Positions 31,898-40,234 of a stretch of 64,000 bases of DNA are shown piece by piece. The notes beneath the pieces were generated by a model. The model was not told where the DNA came from and did no database searches. It saw only the letters and a program-made list of their open reading frames with translations. The stretch's first letter is position 1; each line of letters opens with the position of its first letter. The stretch comes from Chloroflexota bacterium (GTDB lineage Bacteria; Chloroflexota; Anaerolineae; J102): positions 273,522 through 337,521 of the forward strand of contig JAKOVD010000032.1 in NCBI GenBank assembly GCA_029782215.1, in the 5' to 3' direction. Both the position numbers and the translations under genes were made by a program.

Positions 31898-32857
31898 ATG
31901 AACTTCCTGATCACCGGCGGCGCCGGCTTCATCGGGCACCACCTTGCCAACCGCCTCGTGGCCCTTGGCGAACATGTGCGCGTGCTCGACGACCTCAGCG
32001 CCGGCGATCCCGCCTCGCTCGACGAGCGCGTCCTCTTCACCCGCGGCGACGTGCGCGACGCTCCCAAACTGTGGACATTGCTGCACAGCATCGACTGCGT
32101 CTACCACCTGGCGGCCAAGGTGTCAGTGCCGCAATCGGTGCTCTATCCCCGCGATTACAACGACATCAACGTGGGCGGGACGGTGACGCTGATGGAGGCC
32201 ATGCGAGCCGTCGGCACCCGGCGTGTCGTGCTCGCCTCCTCGGCGGCGATCTACGGGGACCAGAAGCGCCAACCTGTGGATGAGGCGGTCGTGCCGCAGC
32301 TTCTCACGCCCTATGCGGTCAGCAAGTTCGCGGCCGAGCATTATGTCTTCACGCTCGGCGCCCATTACGGCGTCGAGACGGTGGCGCTACGCATCTTCAA
32401 CGCTTACGGACCTGGCCAGGCCCTGCCGCCAGCCTATCCGCCCGTGGTGCCCCAGGTCATCCAGCAGGTCGTCAGCGGCGGGACCGTCGTCCTTTTTGGC
32501 AACGGCCGGCAAACCCGTGACTATGTGTATATCGACGATGTGGTGACCGCCCTCATCGAGGCCGGACGGCGTACAGGAATCGACCACCAGGTGATCAATG
32601 TGGGCAGCGGCACCGAGGCCAGCGTCGATCAATTGGTGCGCGAGGTGGAGACGGTCACAGGACGCAACGCTCACATCCTGCGCAATGAACAGCAGAGCGG
32701 AGGCGTCGCCCGCCTCATGGCCGACCTCGACAAAGCGCACTCCCTACTCGACTACAGCCCCAGCACCACACTTGCCCAGGGACTCCAGCGCACCATCACC
32801 CTCGACGCCCGCTTCCAGCGTTTTCTACAGCCTGACCGCTTGCCCTCAGGCAAATAG
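31898..32857 (+). CDS. NAD-dependent nucleotide-sugar epimerase/dehydratase
   Basis: 319 residues, extended SDR of the UDP-glucose 4-epimerase type. Rossmann motif GGAGFIG (7-13), acidic NAD-binding DDLS, HLAAKVSVPQS, Ser in ASSAAIYG, catalytic Y139-x3-K143 and RIFNAYGPGQ. The product would be a nucleotide sugar for envelope glycans; which sugar cannot be told. It stands alone with its own promoter and shares a terminator hairpin with the convergent L,D-transpeptidase. Confidence 0.92.
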   Translation: MNFLITGGAGFIGHHLANRLVALGEHVRVLDDLSAGDPASLDERVLFTRGDVRDAPKLWTLLHSIDCVYHLAAKVSVPQSVLYPRDYNDINVGGTVTLMEAMRAVGTRRVVLASSAAIYGDQKRQPVDEAVVPQLLTPYAVSKFAAEHYVFTLGAHYGVETVALRIFNAYGPGQALPPAYPPVVPQVIQQVVSGGTVVLFGNGRQTRDYVYIDDVVTALIEAGRRTGIDHQVINVGSGTEASVDQLVREVETVTGRNAHILRNEQQSGGVARLMADLDKAHSLLDYSPSTTLAQGLQRTITLDARFQRFLQPDRLPSGK

Positions 32858-32866
32858 GGCCGGCGC

Positions 32867-32902
32867 CGTCTCCCGAAGGCGGGGGATTACCTCCGGGAGA
32901 CG
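32867..32902. terminator. Bidirectional hairpin between convergent genes
   Basis: A 9-bp perfect stem (CGTCTCCCG/CGGGAGACG) with an 18-nt loop between the stops of the epimerase and L,D-transpeptidase genes; no T tract. Confidence 0.45.
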
Positions 32903-32916
32903 TGGCCACAAAATAG

Positions 32917-33444
32917 TTAGCGATGGATGACGACGGGGGTCCCGTAGTTCGCCCAGCCCCACAGAAAACGGGCATCGCCATTGGTCAAGTTGACGCAGCC
33001 ATGACTCATGGGATGTCCGAAGTTGTGGTGCCAATAGGTGCCGTGCAGAGCATCGTTGCCATAGAAATACTGGACCCACTGCACGTTGGGTAGGCGGTAG
33101 CCAGGACCCGACATCGTCTGCCGGCGCACACGCATGCGAATGCGGAAAGTGCCCACCGGGGTCGCCTTGCCGGGGACGCCGGTGCTCACCAGGGTGTTGA
33201 GGACAACCCGGTTCCCCTGGTGGGCGATGAGTCGCTGCCTGGAGAGGTCGATCTCGATCCACTTGCCGCTGCGCGCATCCGGCTGTAGTGCCACAGGGTT
33301 GTCGACGCTGCTGGGAGCAACAAACTGCTCGGCGCTGTAGACCGTGCTGCTCTCCGATGATTCCGCTAAGGCCAGGCCCGGCAAGATAAGAAGCGATACC
33401 AGCAGCGTAACAACAAGGATCAAAACATGCCGTTGGTGCTTCAT
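32917..33444 (-). CDS. L,D-transpeptidase (YkuD)
   Basis: 175 residues: a signal peptide (LVVTLLVSLLILPGLALA), a short linker and one YkuD domain. The domain starts at WIEIDLSRQRL and carries the active-site motif H134...S147-H-G-C150-V-N. It cross-links peptidoglycan stems (3-3 links) or attaches proteins to them. No LysM or other targeting domain, so it is a minimal version. AAGGAGAAGGA precedes the ATG. Together with murJ in the same window it supports a real peptidoglycan layer in this organism. Confidence 0.93.
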   Translation of the reverse strand: MKHQRHVLILVVTLLVSLLILPGLALAESSESSTVYSAEQFVAPSSVDNPVALQPDARSGKWIEIDLSRQRLIAHQGNRVVLNTLVSTGVPGKATPVGTFRIRMRVRRQTMSGPGYRLPNVQWVQYFYGNDALHGTYWHHNFGHPMSHGCVNLTNGDARFLWGWANYGTPVVIHR

Positions 33445-33535
33445 TGCTTCATCCTTCTCCTTTGTTGTTGAACGGCGCAGTTATCTGCGCCATGGTGAAA
33501 AGCTGCGGTTGAACGACCTGGGTCGTTTCCCACCA

Positions 33536-34093
33536 TCAACCGACGATGACTGCTTCTTCGGAACCAGTCTCATCCAATTCAGGTATGAGACCAGGTATTA
33601 ACTCTACCACCATTCGCTGGTTTTGCAAATCGACATCTTGCACCACTTCTGCAGTCGCCGGCAACAGCACTTCACCAAACGGGCCTTCCAACACATAGAC
33701 CTCGTTAGCGCCTGTCCACCAGATATCCACCAAAACACCCAGTTCCTGGCCCAAAGCGGTGATGACCCGGATACCCACCAATTCGTCGCTATAATACTCA
33801 CCATCGGGCAGCGGCATCGCCTGGTCGCGGGGGACCACGAGATGGCGGTTTCGCAGCAACTCAGCCTCTGACCGATCGGCGTAGCGATCGAGCTGGATGA
33901 GCAGGTAGTCACCCTGCCGTCTTGCCGACACCACGCGGCAAGGCTGATCGTCGCCCTCCACCCAGAGTTCGGCTCCCACGGCGAAGCGGGCGGGGAAATC
34001 CGACATGGACGCCACCTTGACCTCGCCCCGCAGACCGTGCGGCGCCAAAATTCGCCCAACAGCCAAATAGGGGGCACGCGTTGACCCCGTCAT
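33536..34093 (-). CDS. rimM: 16S rRNA processing protein RimM
   Basis: 185 residues. N-terminal RimM beta barrel (YLAVGRILAPHGLRGEVKV...) and C-terminal PRC-type barrel (YYSDELVGIRVIT..., GANEVYVLEGP, LLPATAEVVQDVDL). It assists 30S head maturation with S19. Last gene of ffh-rpsP-khpA-rimM. The usual next gene, trmD, is not present here; an L,D-transpeptidase follows instead. Confidence 0.95.
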   Translation of the reverse strand: MTGSTRAPYLAVGRILAPHGLRGEVKVASMSDFPARFAVGAELWVEGDDQPCRVVSARRQGDYLLIQLDRYADRSEAELLRNRHLVVPRDQAMPLPDGEYYSDELVGIRVITALGQELGVLVDIWWTGANEVYVLEGPFGEVLLPATAEVVQDVDLQNQRMVVELIPGLIPELDETGSEEAVIVG

Positions 34094-34126
34094 AGTCCCC
34101 CTCGCATTCTGCCTGGACGACAGTGT

Positions 34127-34354
34127 CTAGCGGATGTCAACCGTCACACGCAGGCCCTTGCGCGCGCCGGCGACTCTGGCCACCGTGCGAATCGCTTCCG
34201 CCGTGCGTCCCTGACGACCGATCAGCCGTCCAACGTCGCCGGGGGCCGCCGTCAGATCGATGAAGAGATTGGGACCCGACCGTCGCGTCGCTACGTGCAC
34301 GCGATCGGGTTGATCAACAAGTTCCAACGCCAGAAACTCGACTAGTTCTTTCAT
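34127..34354 (-). CDS. khpA: KH-domain RNA-binding protein
   Basis: 75 residues, one KH domain with the GRLIGRQG loop (GxxG) and the typical start MKELVEFLALELVD. KhpA binds RNA and in Firmicutes partners with KhpB in cell elongation and division. The start is the ATG at 34354; the longer frame above overlaps rpsP. Position between rpsP and rimM is conserved in many bacteria. Confidence 0.94.
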   Translation of the reverse strand: MKELVEFLALELVDQPDRVHVATRRSGPNLFIDLTAAPGDVGRLIGRQGRTAEAIRTVARVAGARKGLRVTVDIR

Positions 34355-34373
34355 CGCAGGTGTGGGGTGAGCC

Positions 34374-34416
34374 GTGAGGCGTCGTGGGGGGAGCGCTGAT
34401 TCCCACGACGCCTCAC
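34374..34416 (-). terminator. Intercistronic hairpin rpsP-khpA
   Basis: A perfect 15-bp stem (34374-34388 with 34402-34416) fills the 73-bp gap between rpsP and khpA. With no T tract, it is more likely a processing or stability element, or a partial terminator lowering khpA-rimM relative to ffh-rpsP. Confidence 0.5.
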
Positions 34417-34427
34417 AGCTCCAGACA

Positions 34428-34703
34428 TCAAGCGTTGCTGGTCTCGCGCAGTTTGGCGCGTTCTGCCGACAGATCGACGTTGCGCAGCATCTGCGCCACG
34501 GAATCGCTGGGTTGGGCGCCCTTTTCAAGCCAATAGGCGACCCGGTCACGATCGATCTCGAACGTTGGGGGATTGGTGCGCGGATTATAGTGGCCAAGAT
34601 TCTCAATGAACTGTCCATCGCGCGGAGACCGCTGATCAGCCACCACCACGCGATACGATGCCTGTTTCTTGGAACCTGTGCGTCGCAGACGAATCCGAAC
34701 CAT
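34428..34703 (-). CDS. rpsP: 30S ribosomal protein S16
   Basis: 91 residues, standard S16: MVRIRLRRTGSKKQASYRVVVAD, SPRDGQFIENLGHYNP, DRVAYWLEKGAQPSDSV. Located 70 bp after ffh in the same operon. Confidence 0.97.
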   Translation of the reverse strand: MVRIRLRRTGSKKQASYRVVVADQRSPRDGQFIENLGHYNPRTNPPTFEIDRDRVAYWLEKGAQPSDSVAQMLRNVDLSAERAKLRETSNA

Positions 34704-34773
34704 GTTGTGCTTTGACTCCTGATAGAGACGGCCTGACTAGGCGGCCGCCAAGAATGAGTAGGGTGAACGAAGG

Positions 34774-36099
34774 TCAGAGACCGAAGAGCCCGGCGATGCC
34801 GCCGCGGCGCCCTGACTGGAGCTGTTTCATCATGCGCTGCATTTGCCGGAACTGGTTGAGCAGCGTGTTGATTTCCTGGACGGTGGTGCCGGAACCGGCA
34901 GCCACACGGCGCTTGCGGCTTCCATTGAGAAGCCCGGGGTTGTGCCTTTCGGAAGGCGTCATCGAACAGATGATGGCTTCGATCCGCTTCATCTGCTTGT
35001 CCGTCGCCTGCGGATCCAGATCCTTGGCAAGACGGCCCACGCCGGGAATCATTTCTAGGAGTCCCGTCAACGGGCCCATTTTCTTGATCTGGCGCATCTG
35101 CTTGAGGAAGTCATCGAGATCGAAAGAGGCGTCGCGCAGCTTCTTCTCCATGCGCTTCGCTTCCTCCTGATCCATGGTGGCCTCTGCCTTCTCGATCATG
35201 GTCAGCATATCGCCCATGCCGAGAATGCGTGACGCCATGCGGTCAGGATGGAAGACCTCTATCCCATCCACTTTCTCACTGGTGCCCAGGAACTTGATGG
35301 GAACGCCCGTGACCGCGCGCATCGAGATGGCCGCGCCCCCGCGCGCATCGCCATCGGTCTTGGTCAGGACGAGGCCGGTGACGCCCACGCGGTTGTGAAA
35401 ATCCCCAGCCACGCGTACGGCTTCCTGGCCCGTCATCGAATCGGCGACCAGGAGAACCTCGGCAGGCTGGGCGAGGCTCTTGATCTGGACGAGCTCCTCC
35501 ATCATCTGATCATCGATGGTCAGACGACCGGCCGTATCGATGATGACGACGGTGCGCGCTTCCTCGCGTGCCTTGCGCAGGCCGCGGCGCACGATATCGG
35601 GCGGCGGGGGCTGGATGCCCTCGCTGTGGACCGGGATGTCGATCTGCTTGCCGAGGACTTCCAGTTGTGTCACCGCAGCCGGACGGTAGGTGTCGGCTGC
35701 GATCAGGAACGGGCGCTGGCCCTGAGTGCGGAGGCGATTGGCCAGTTTGGCGGCCATCGTCGTCTTGCCGGACCCCTGCAGACCTACCAGCATGATGATG
35801 TGCGGCGGCTGTCCCGACAGGTCCAGACGCGCTGGCTCACCCAGCGTGGCGATCAGCTCCTCATGGACGATCTTGATCACCTGTTGGGCCGGCGTCAGAC
35901 TGCGCAGCACATCAGCGCCCACGGCGCGCTCACGCACCCGCGCCACGAAGTCCTTGACGACCTTGTAGTTGACGTCAGCTTCGAGCAGGGCGATGCGCAC
36001 CTGCCGTAGAGCCGTATCAACGTCGGCCTCGGTCAGGCGTCCGGAACGACCAAGACGGTCGAAGACTTCTTGAAGCTTGTCGCTAAGGTTATCGAACAC
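34774..36099 (-). CDS. ffh: Signal recognition particle protein Ffh
   Basis: 441 residues, usual NG-M layout: N-domain helices, P-loop GLQGSGKTT, DTAGR, TKTDGDARGG, then a Met-rich M domain (MTPSERHNPGLLNGSRKRRVA..., FRQMQRMMKQLQ) that binds SRP RNA and signal peptides. It targets membrane proteins co-translationally. The start is a GTG at 36099; no in-frame ATG precedes it and no Shine-Dalgarno is visible. The SRP RNA gene is not recognised in this window. Confidence 0.97.
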   Translation of the reverse strand: MFDNLSDKLQEVFDRLGRSGRLTEADVDTALRQVRIALLEADVNYKVVKDFVARVRERAVGADVLRSLTPAQQVIKIVHEELIATLGEPARLDLSGQPPHIIMLVGLQGSGKTTMAAKLANRLRTQGQRPFLIAADTYRPAAVTQLEVLGKQIDIPVHSEGIQPPPPDIVRRGLRKAREEARTVVIIDTAGRLTIDDQMMEELVQIKSLAQPAEVLLVADSMTGQEAVRVAGDFHNRVGVTGLVLTKTDGDARGGAAISMRAVTGVPIKFLGTSEKVDGIEVFHPDRMASRILGMGDMLTMIEKAEATMDQEEAKRMEKKLRDASFDLDDFLKQMRQIKKMGPLTGLLEMIPGVGRLAKDLDPQATDKQMKRIEAIICSMTPSERHNPGLLNGSRKRRVAAGSGTTVQEINTLLNQFRQMQRMMKQLQSGRRGGIAGLFGL

Positions 36100-36147
36100 G
36101 GAAAGAAGGCATGGAATAAGGACCGGCTGTCAGCGCGCCGACCGTCT

Positions 36148-36177
36148 ATTCTATACGTCTCACACGCACGCGGTCAA
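36148..36177 (-). promoter_or_regulatory. ffh operon promoter
   Basis: TTGACC (36177-36172), 18-nt spacer, TAGAAT (36153-36148); start near 36141, leader about 42 nt. Confidence 0.55.
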
Positions 36178-36219
36178 ATTCGCCCCCCCTCTCAAACCAG
36201 TTCGCCCAGGGAATGCCCC

Positions 36220-38700
36220 CTACTGCGGTGCGCCGGTGTTCTCAGCGGGAGGAGCTGCCGGCGTGGGAGTAAGGACCGGCACCGGCGTCTTCCTGGGTGT
36301 GCGCGTCGCCTTCTTGCGTGGCTGCGGCGTGGGCCGCTTGGGCCGCGCAGGCTTCTTCGTGGGCTTAGGCTGCGGCGACTCGTCAGGGGTGACCGGAATC
36401 ACGGGACCATTGTTCACGGGCGGGTTGGACGGAGGTCCCGCAGGCGGCGGCGTCGCAGGCTCCAACGGCTGCACGACCGGGGTGCGCTTGGGCCGCGGCG
36501 TCTTGGTCGCACGCGGCTTCTTCGGGGTGTTAGGCGCCGCGGGTGGTTGGGTCGCGGGCGCGGGCGCATCGATCGTCTCCGCAGGCGCCGCGGGTGGCTC
36601 TGTCACCTGGATCGGCTCGGCCGGGGCCTCCGTCGGTTTCTGCACCGCCGGCGTGCGCTTGGGGCGCGGCGTCTTGGTCGCCTTGGGCTTCTTGGGCGTC
36701 GGGGTCACCTCGACCGGCTTTTCCACCGTCGGAGGCGCATTAACGGAGTCACCCGGCGCAGGCGGCGGCCCCACGGGCGCCTCGGTCGGTGCGGGCGGCT
36801 CTTCAGGTCCAGGGGTGGCGGCCGGAGGCTGGAAGTCAGGCGTCGGGGTACGCTTGGGCTTGGGCGTGCGCAGCGGCCTGCTGATCTGCACCTGCTTCAC
36901 CACAAACGTGCCGTCAGATCGCTGCTGTCCGACTACGGTCACCCTGGCCCCGATGGCGGGGTTGCCGCTCACAGCGGCCCCGCCGAGGGCCACAGAACGA
37001 CCGCCCACAACAATGACGCCGCCGTCAATGCTTGAGATAATGCCGCTGAAGCGGACGGTCTTGCCGGGGCGGACCTTCGTTGGCGTCGCCGGTTTCAGGG
37101 GCGAGGGCTGCGAAGGCGCTTCGGTGGGCGCTGTGATCCTCCCGCTTTCCGGCGACTGCGGCGGCGTCTCTGGCGGCGGTGCATTGTCCGCCGGCGGCTG
37201 CGCAGGGGCTTCCGTAGGCTCGACCGGGAGGTTGGGCGCCGTGTCGGCGGGGGGCTGGGCCGGACCCGGTTGCTCTGGTTCAGGCGCTGGCGCTGGCGGG
37301 GCCTCGGTGGGGATCACGGCCGGCGCCTCTGACGTCGGCGGCGCAGCGGGCGCTTCCTCCGTGGGTGGCGTCTCGATGGTGGGGGGCGCCGCCGTCGGTT
37401 CCCGTTCTTGCGGGGGTTCTGCGGTTGGAGGCTCCTCCGTGGGAGGCGCCTGCGTCGGCGTCACAACTTCCTCAGTCGGCTGCGGGGCGGGCGTTGCCGC
37501 CGGAACCTCCGTCGGAACGTCTGTCGGCAGATCGGTAGGCGCCAGCGTGGCCTGAGGCGGCTCCGCCGAAGGGGCTGGCGGCGGCTCGACCGGCGTTTCG
37601 CCGGGAACAGTCGTCGGCTCTGGCTTAGGCGCCTCTTCCGGCCCGCTAGTGGGAACCGGCGACGGCTCAACGGTCGCCACCTCTCCGGGCGTCGCCGCCG
37701 GGGCCTTTGTGGGTGGCTGGTCACCCTGGTGGCCGGGTACGGGTGTGGCCTTCGGGCGGTTGTTGTTCGGCGGCGCCGGCCGCTTGGGGACGGCGGTTGC
37801 CGGCATTGCCCGCGGCTGTGTGACGCCGCCGGGAGCCCGCGTCGCTGCGTGCTTGGTCTCCGGTGACGAGGATGGCGACTGCTCTTCGTCAGGCAGCGAA
37901 GTGGGTGGGGCGGCTTTGCCGCTGTCGACCAGGCTCCACTTGCGCAGAGAAATGAACTGATCCTTGCGCGTATCGCCCTCAATCGAGAGCATCGTGCCAG
38001 ACGGGACGCCGTTGAGGGCGCTCAGATCGCCTGAGATCTCGTAGGGTCCCACGAAGACCCTGCCATCCTCGGTGCGCTGCAGCGGCGCCTGAATTGCAAT
38101 CGGCACTTCCCAGCCCCGTTCCATCACCTTCTTGACGTCTTCGACCCGGGCCAGGCGGTTCTGCTCCTCCTCCTCGGCCTTGCGGGTGGGGTCAAACGTC
38201 AACATCACCTTGGCATCTTGCGTTGCCAGCTTGAGTGCATATAGAGGTTGGCCGGGCAAAGCATTGGCCGAAGCCCGCACTGTGGCAGTGAGCGTCAACG
38301 CCAGGACGGCCACCAGCGCGACCAGGACGGGCGCCAGGGCAGGCAGGCGGCGCGGCTGGAACGCGGTAGCCAACCGCTCCCACCAACCAGGCCCTGCCGC
38401 CACGGCCCGCTTGGGTGGGGCAGCGTGGCTGCGGGCGGGGGCGGCAACCACTACGGGTGCGGGTTCGGGCTCCGGCAGCACGGCTGCAAGCACCCTGGCG
38501 CGGCCTCGCGCCAATGCTGCCGTCGGATCGGGCGGCGGCGCCGCCTGGACCTTCAGCATCGCAACCAGCGCCAGCATGCCATCGAAGTCCGCAGACTCCT
38601 CAGGTGGCATTCCGGCCCAATCGGATAGCTCACCCTCCGTTCCCCGGCGATCCAACGCCTGCTGGAACAGTTCGATGTTGCGGAGGTCGTCGCTTGTCAC
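36220..38700 (-). CDS. Large DUF5667-type anti-sigma-like membrane protein
   Basis: 826 residues. A cytoplasmic segment (~1-125; DLRNIELFQQALDRRGTEGEL) without the zinc anti-sigma HxxxCxxC motif is followed by one transmembrane helix (LPALAPVLVALVAVLALTLTATV). A DUF5667-like region comes next (ALPGQPLYALKLATQDAKVML...). The remainder is outside: over 450 residues of Pro/Thr/Glu-rich sequence enclosing a small DUF5666-like beta domain (GKTVRFSGIISSIDGG...) near 620-690, and Lys/Arg-Pro repeats (RPKRTPA) at the end. ATGA overlap with the sigma gene indicates coupled expression and an anti-sigma role. The outer part is far longer than in ordinary anti-sigmas. Confidence 0.8.
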   Translation of the reverse strand: MTSDDLRNIELFQQALDRRGTEGELSDWAGMPPEESADFDGMLALVAMLKVQAAPPPDPTAALARGRARVLAAVLPEPEPAPVVVAAPARSHAAPPKRAVAAGPGWWERLATAFQPRRLPALAPVLVALVAVLALTLTATVRASANALPGQPLYALKLATQDAKVMLTFDPTRKAEEEEQNRLARVEDVKKVMERGWEVPIAIQAPLQRTEDGRVFVGPYEISGDLSALNGVPSGTMLSIEGDTRKDQFISLRKWSLVDSGKAAPPTSLPDEEQSPSSSPETKHAATRAPGGVTQPRAMPATAVPKRPAPPNNNRPKATPVPGHQGDQPPTKAPAATPGEVATVEPSPVPTSGPEEAPKPEPTTVPGETPVEPPPAPSAEPPQATLAPTDLPTDVPTEVPAATPAPQPTEEVVTPTQAPPTEEPPTAEPPQEREPTAAPPTIETPPTEEAPAAPPTSEAPAVIPTEAPPAPAPEPEQPGPAQPPADTAPNLPVEPTEAPAQPPADNAPPPETPPQSPESGRITAPTEAPSQPSPLKPATPTKVRPGKTVRFSGIISSIDGGVIVVGGRSVALGGAAVSGNPAIGARVTVVGQQRSDGTFVVKQVQISRPLRTPKPKRTPTPDFQPPAATPGPEEPPAPTEAPVGPPPAPGDSVNAPPTVEKPVEVTPTPKKPKATKTPRPKRTPAVQKPTEAPAEPIQVTEPPAAPAETIDAPAPATQPPAAPNTPKKPRATKTPRPKRTPVVQPLEPATPPPAGPPSNPPVNNGPVIPVTPDESPQPKPTKKPARPKRPTPQPRKKATRTPRKTPVPVLTPTPAAPPAENTGAPQ

Positions 38701-39281
38701 AGCGCACCTCCACTCATAATGCGGCGCAAGTTGCTTATTGCGCGGTACTGAAGTGCTTTAATCGCTCCCTCGGTCTTGTCCATCAGGACGGCGACTTCGG
38801 CGACATTGTAACCTTCGAGAAAACGCAGGGTAATCACCTGCGCCTGCTCGTCCGTCAGTTCGTTGATCGCCCGCATCAACTCTGCGCTGTCCAGAACAGC
38901 CACTGCCGTGGCGAATGGATCATCGTTCGGCGCAGGGAGATTCGGTGAATCGTCGAGATCGGTTAGGTTGACGTGGGTCCGCTTGCGATAGTGGTCGATG
39001 ACCAGGTTGTGGGCGATCCGGAAAAGCCAGCCAGAAAAGGAGGTACGCCAACCTTTCTCGGTCCGTACGGCCTCAATCATCTGCAAGAACACCTGCCCGG
39101 TGAGGTCTTCGGCCAGCGTGGGGTCGCTGAGCCGGTGGTACAGGTAACTGTAGATTTTGGGCGCGTAAAGATCGTAGAGGGAGGCAATGGCAACTGGGTC
39201 GCGTTGAGCGGCCCGGTCAACCAATACCGCCTCGTCGGTGGGGGGAACCGACAAAGCAGGCCTAGCGGTCAAGACAAGCAA
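38697..39281 (-). CDS. ECF-type RNA polymerase sigma factor
   Basis: 194 residues with sigma region 2 (LYDLYAPKIYSYLYHRL, DLTGQVFLQM, WLFRIAHNLVIDHYRKR) and region 4 (LTDEQAQVITLRFLEGYNVAEVAVLM, EGAIKALQYRAISNLRR). No region 3, so ECF type. The start is uncertain: TTG 39281 is the first possible and no Shine-Dalgarno stands out, so true translation may begin a few codons later. Its partner anti-sigma overlaps it by four bases. Targets are unknown. Confidence 0.92.
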   Translation of the reverse strand: MLVLTARPALSVPPTDEAVLVDRAAQRDPVAIASLYDLYAPKIYSYLYHRLSDPTLAEDLTGQVFLQMIEAVRTEKGWRTSFSGWLFRIAHNLVIDHYRKRTHVNLTDLDDSPNLPAPNDDPFATAVAVLDSAELMRAINELTDEQAQVITLRFLEGYNVAEVAVLMDKTEGAIKALQYRAISNLRRIMSGGAL

Positions 39282-39401
39282 GCGGGGGGACAGTGCTGTG
39301 GGTTGGCAATAGGGGGGACTATCGCCAACGAGTCGACTTAAGCCAGATATAAGAATACCAGACTCTTCCAGAAGTCAAAAATCAGAACAAACCAAAACAG
39401 A

Positions 39402-39983
39402 TCAAGTTGCAGACGTCTGGCGCCAGACGTCGTATATACGCATCACCGTGGTAATACCTGCCAACACGGCAATGATGGCAAGACCCACAATTGGGTATCC
39501 AACCAGAAGGGCGATGAGGAGGATGATAAAACGCTCAACGCGTGTTCCAAAGCCCACTTTACTCTCAATTCCAAGGCCTTCACCGCGCGCCCGCGTGTAA
39601 CTTACCATGAAACTGGTAACAAGCGCCGCCAGAGCGATAGCCAGGCCAGTCATGTTACCCTGCAAAGCTGCCCAAAAGGCAATACTGCTCACGACAATCG
39701 CTTCGCTCAAGCGATCGAGCGTGCTATCCCAGAATGCTCCAAAACGGTTGCGAACACCTGCCATCCTGGCAAGGGTTCCATCCAGCGCATCAGTGATAGA
39801 AGAAATGAAATAGACCACCCCAGCGATCAAGAGACGGTCGGTCAATATGAAGTAGGCAACAACGAGACTAAGTGAAGTGCCTATCAGCGTAATTGCGTTC
39901 GGGGTAAGATGAAGTGCCTGCAAAACGCGGGCAACCGCTTCAAACAGCCCTTTTAGGTTCTTACGCCCCCATTCCGTGAGCAT
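39402..39983 (-). CDS. CDP-alcohol phosphatidyltransferase
   Basis: 193 residues, ~6 helices, with the complete family motif D65-x2-D-G-x2-A-R-x8-G82-x3-D86-x3-D90. It joins a CDP-linked lipid to an alcohol; a glycerol-phosphate or inositol-phosphate acceptor is possible. AAGGAC lies 8 nt before the ATG. By eye the gene is richer in A/T at third positions than its neighbours (many ATA, AAA, CAA codons), which may reflect recent transfer or relaxed composition. Confidence 0.9.
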   Translation of the reverse strand: MLTEWGRKNLKGLFEAVARVLQALHLTPNAITLIGTSLSLVVAYFILTDRLLIAGVVYFISSITDALDGTLARMAGVRNRFGAFWDSTLDRLSEAIVVSSIAFWAALQGNMTGLAIALAALVTSFMVSYTRARGEGLGIESKVGFGTRVERFIILLIALLVGYPIVGLAIIAVLAGITTVMRIYDVWRQTSAT

Positions 39984-40234
39984 TTTCGATCGTCCTTTCG
40001 CCTTCGTAGGTTAGAGATAATCCCGAGGGTTCGTTGCCGCCGCGCCCCGGTCGTTCCGGCGCGCGACCTGGCACCCACTTTCCTCGCTGCAAGATGCCAG
40101 CCTTCCACTCGAATTGCTTCATCTGTGTGACAAAATTAGTGTACAATAGCACTATCCGGGGTGTCAAAGCATCGACGCAATGACCGGCTCTCGCAAGAAA
40201 CATCGGTTCCTGGCGCCAGTGAGGTTTCCAGCCC
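39984..40234. other. Divergent intergenic region pgsA-like/sirtuin
   Basis: 251 bases, AT-richer than average. A TACAAT at 40142-40147 could be the sirtuin -10, without a convincing -35. No gene is seen. Confidence 0.4.

Noticed and set aside
33472..33527. Two small hairpins (GGCGCAG/CTGCGCC and AACGACC/GGTCGTT) between rimM and the L,D-transpeptidase gene
   Set aside because: Stems are 7 bp, without T tracts; too weak to call as terminators with confidence.
36077..37555. Long Gly/Ser/Ala-rich open frame on the plus strand
   Set aside because: Mirror of the Pro-rich repeats of the anti-sigma gene; composition artefact of GC-rich repeats.
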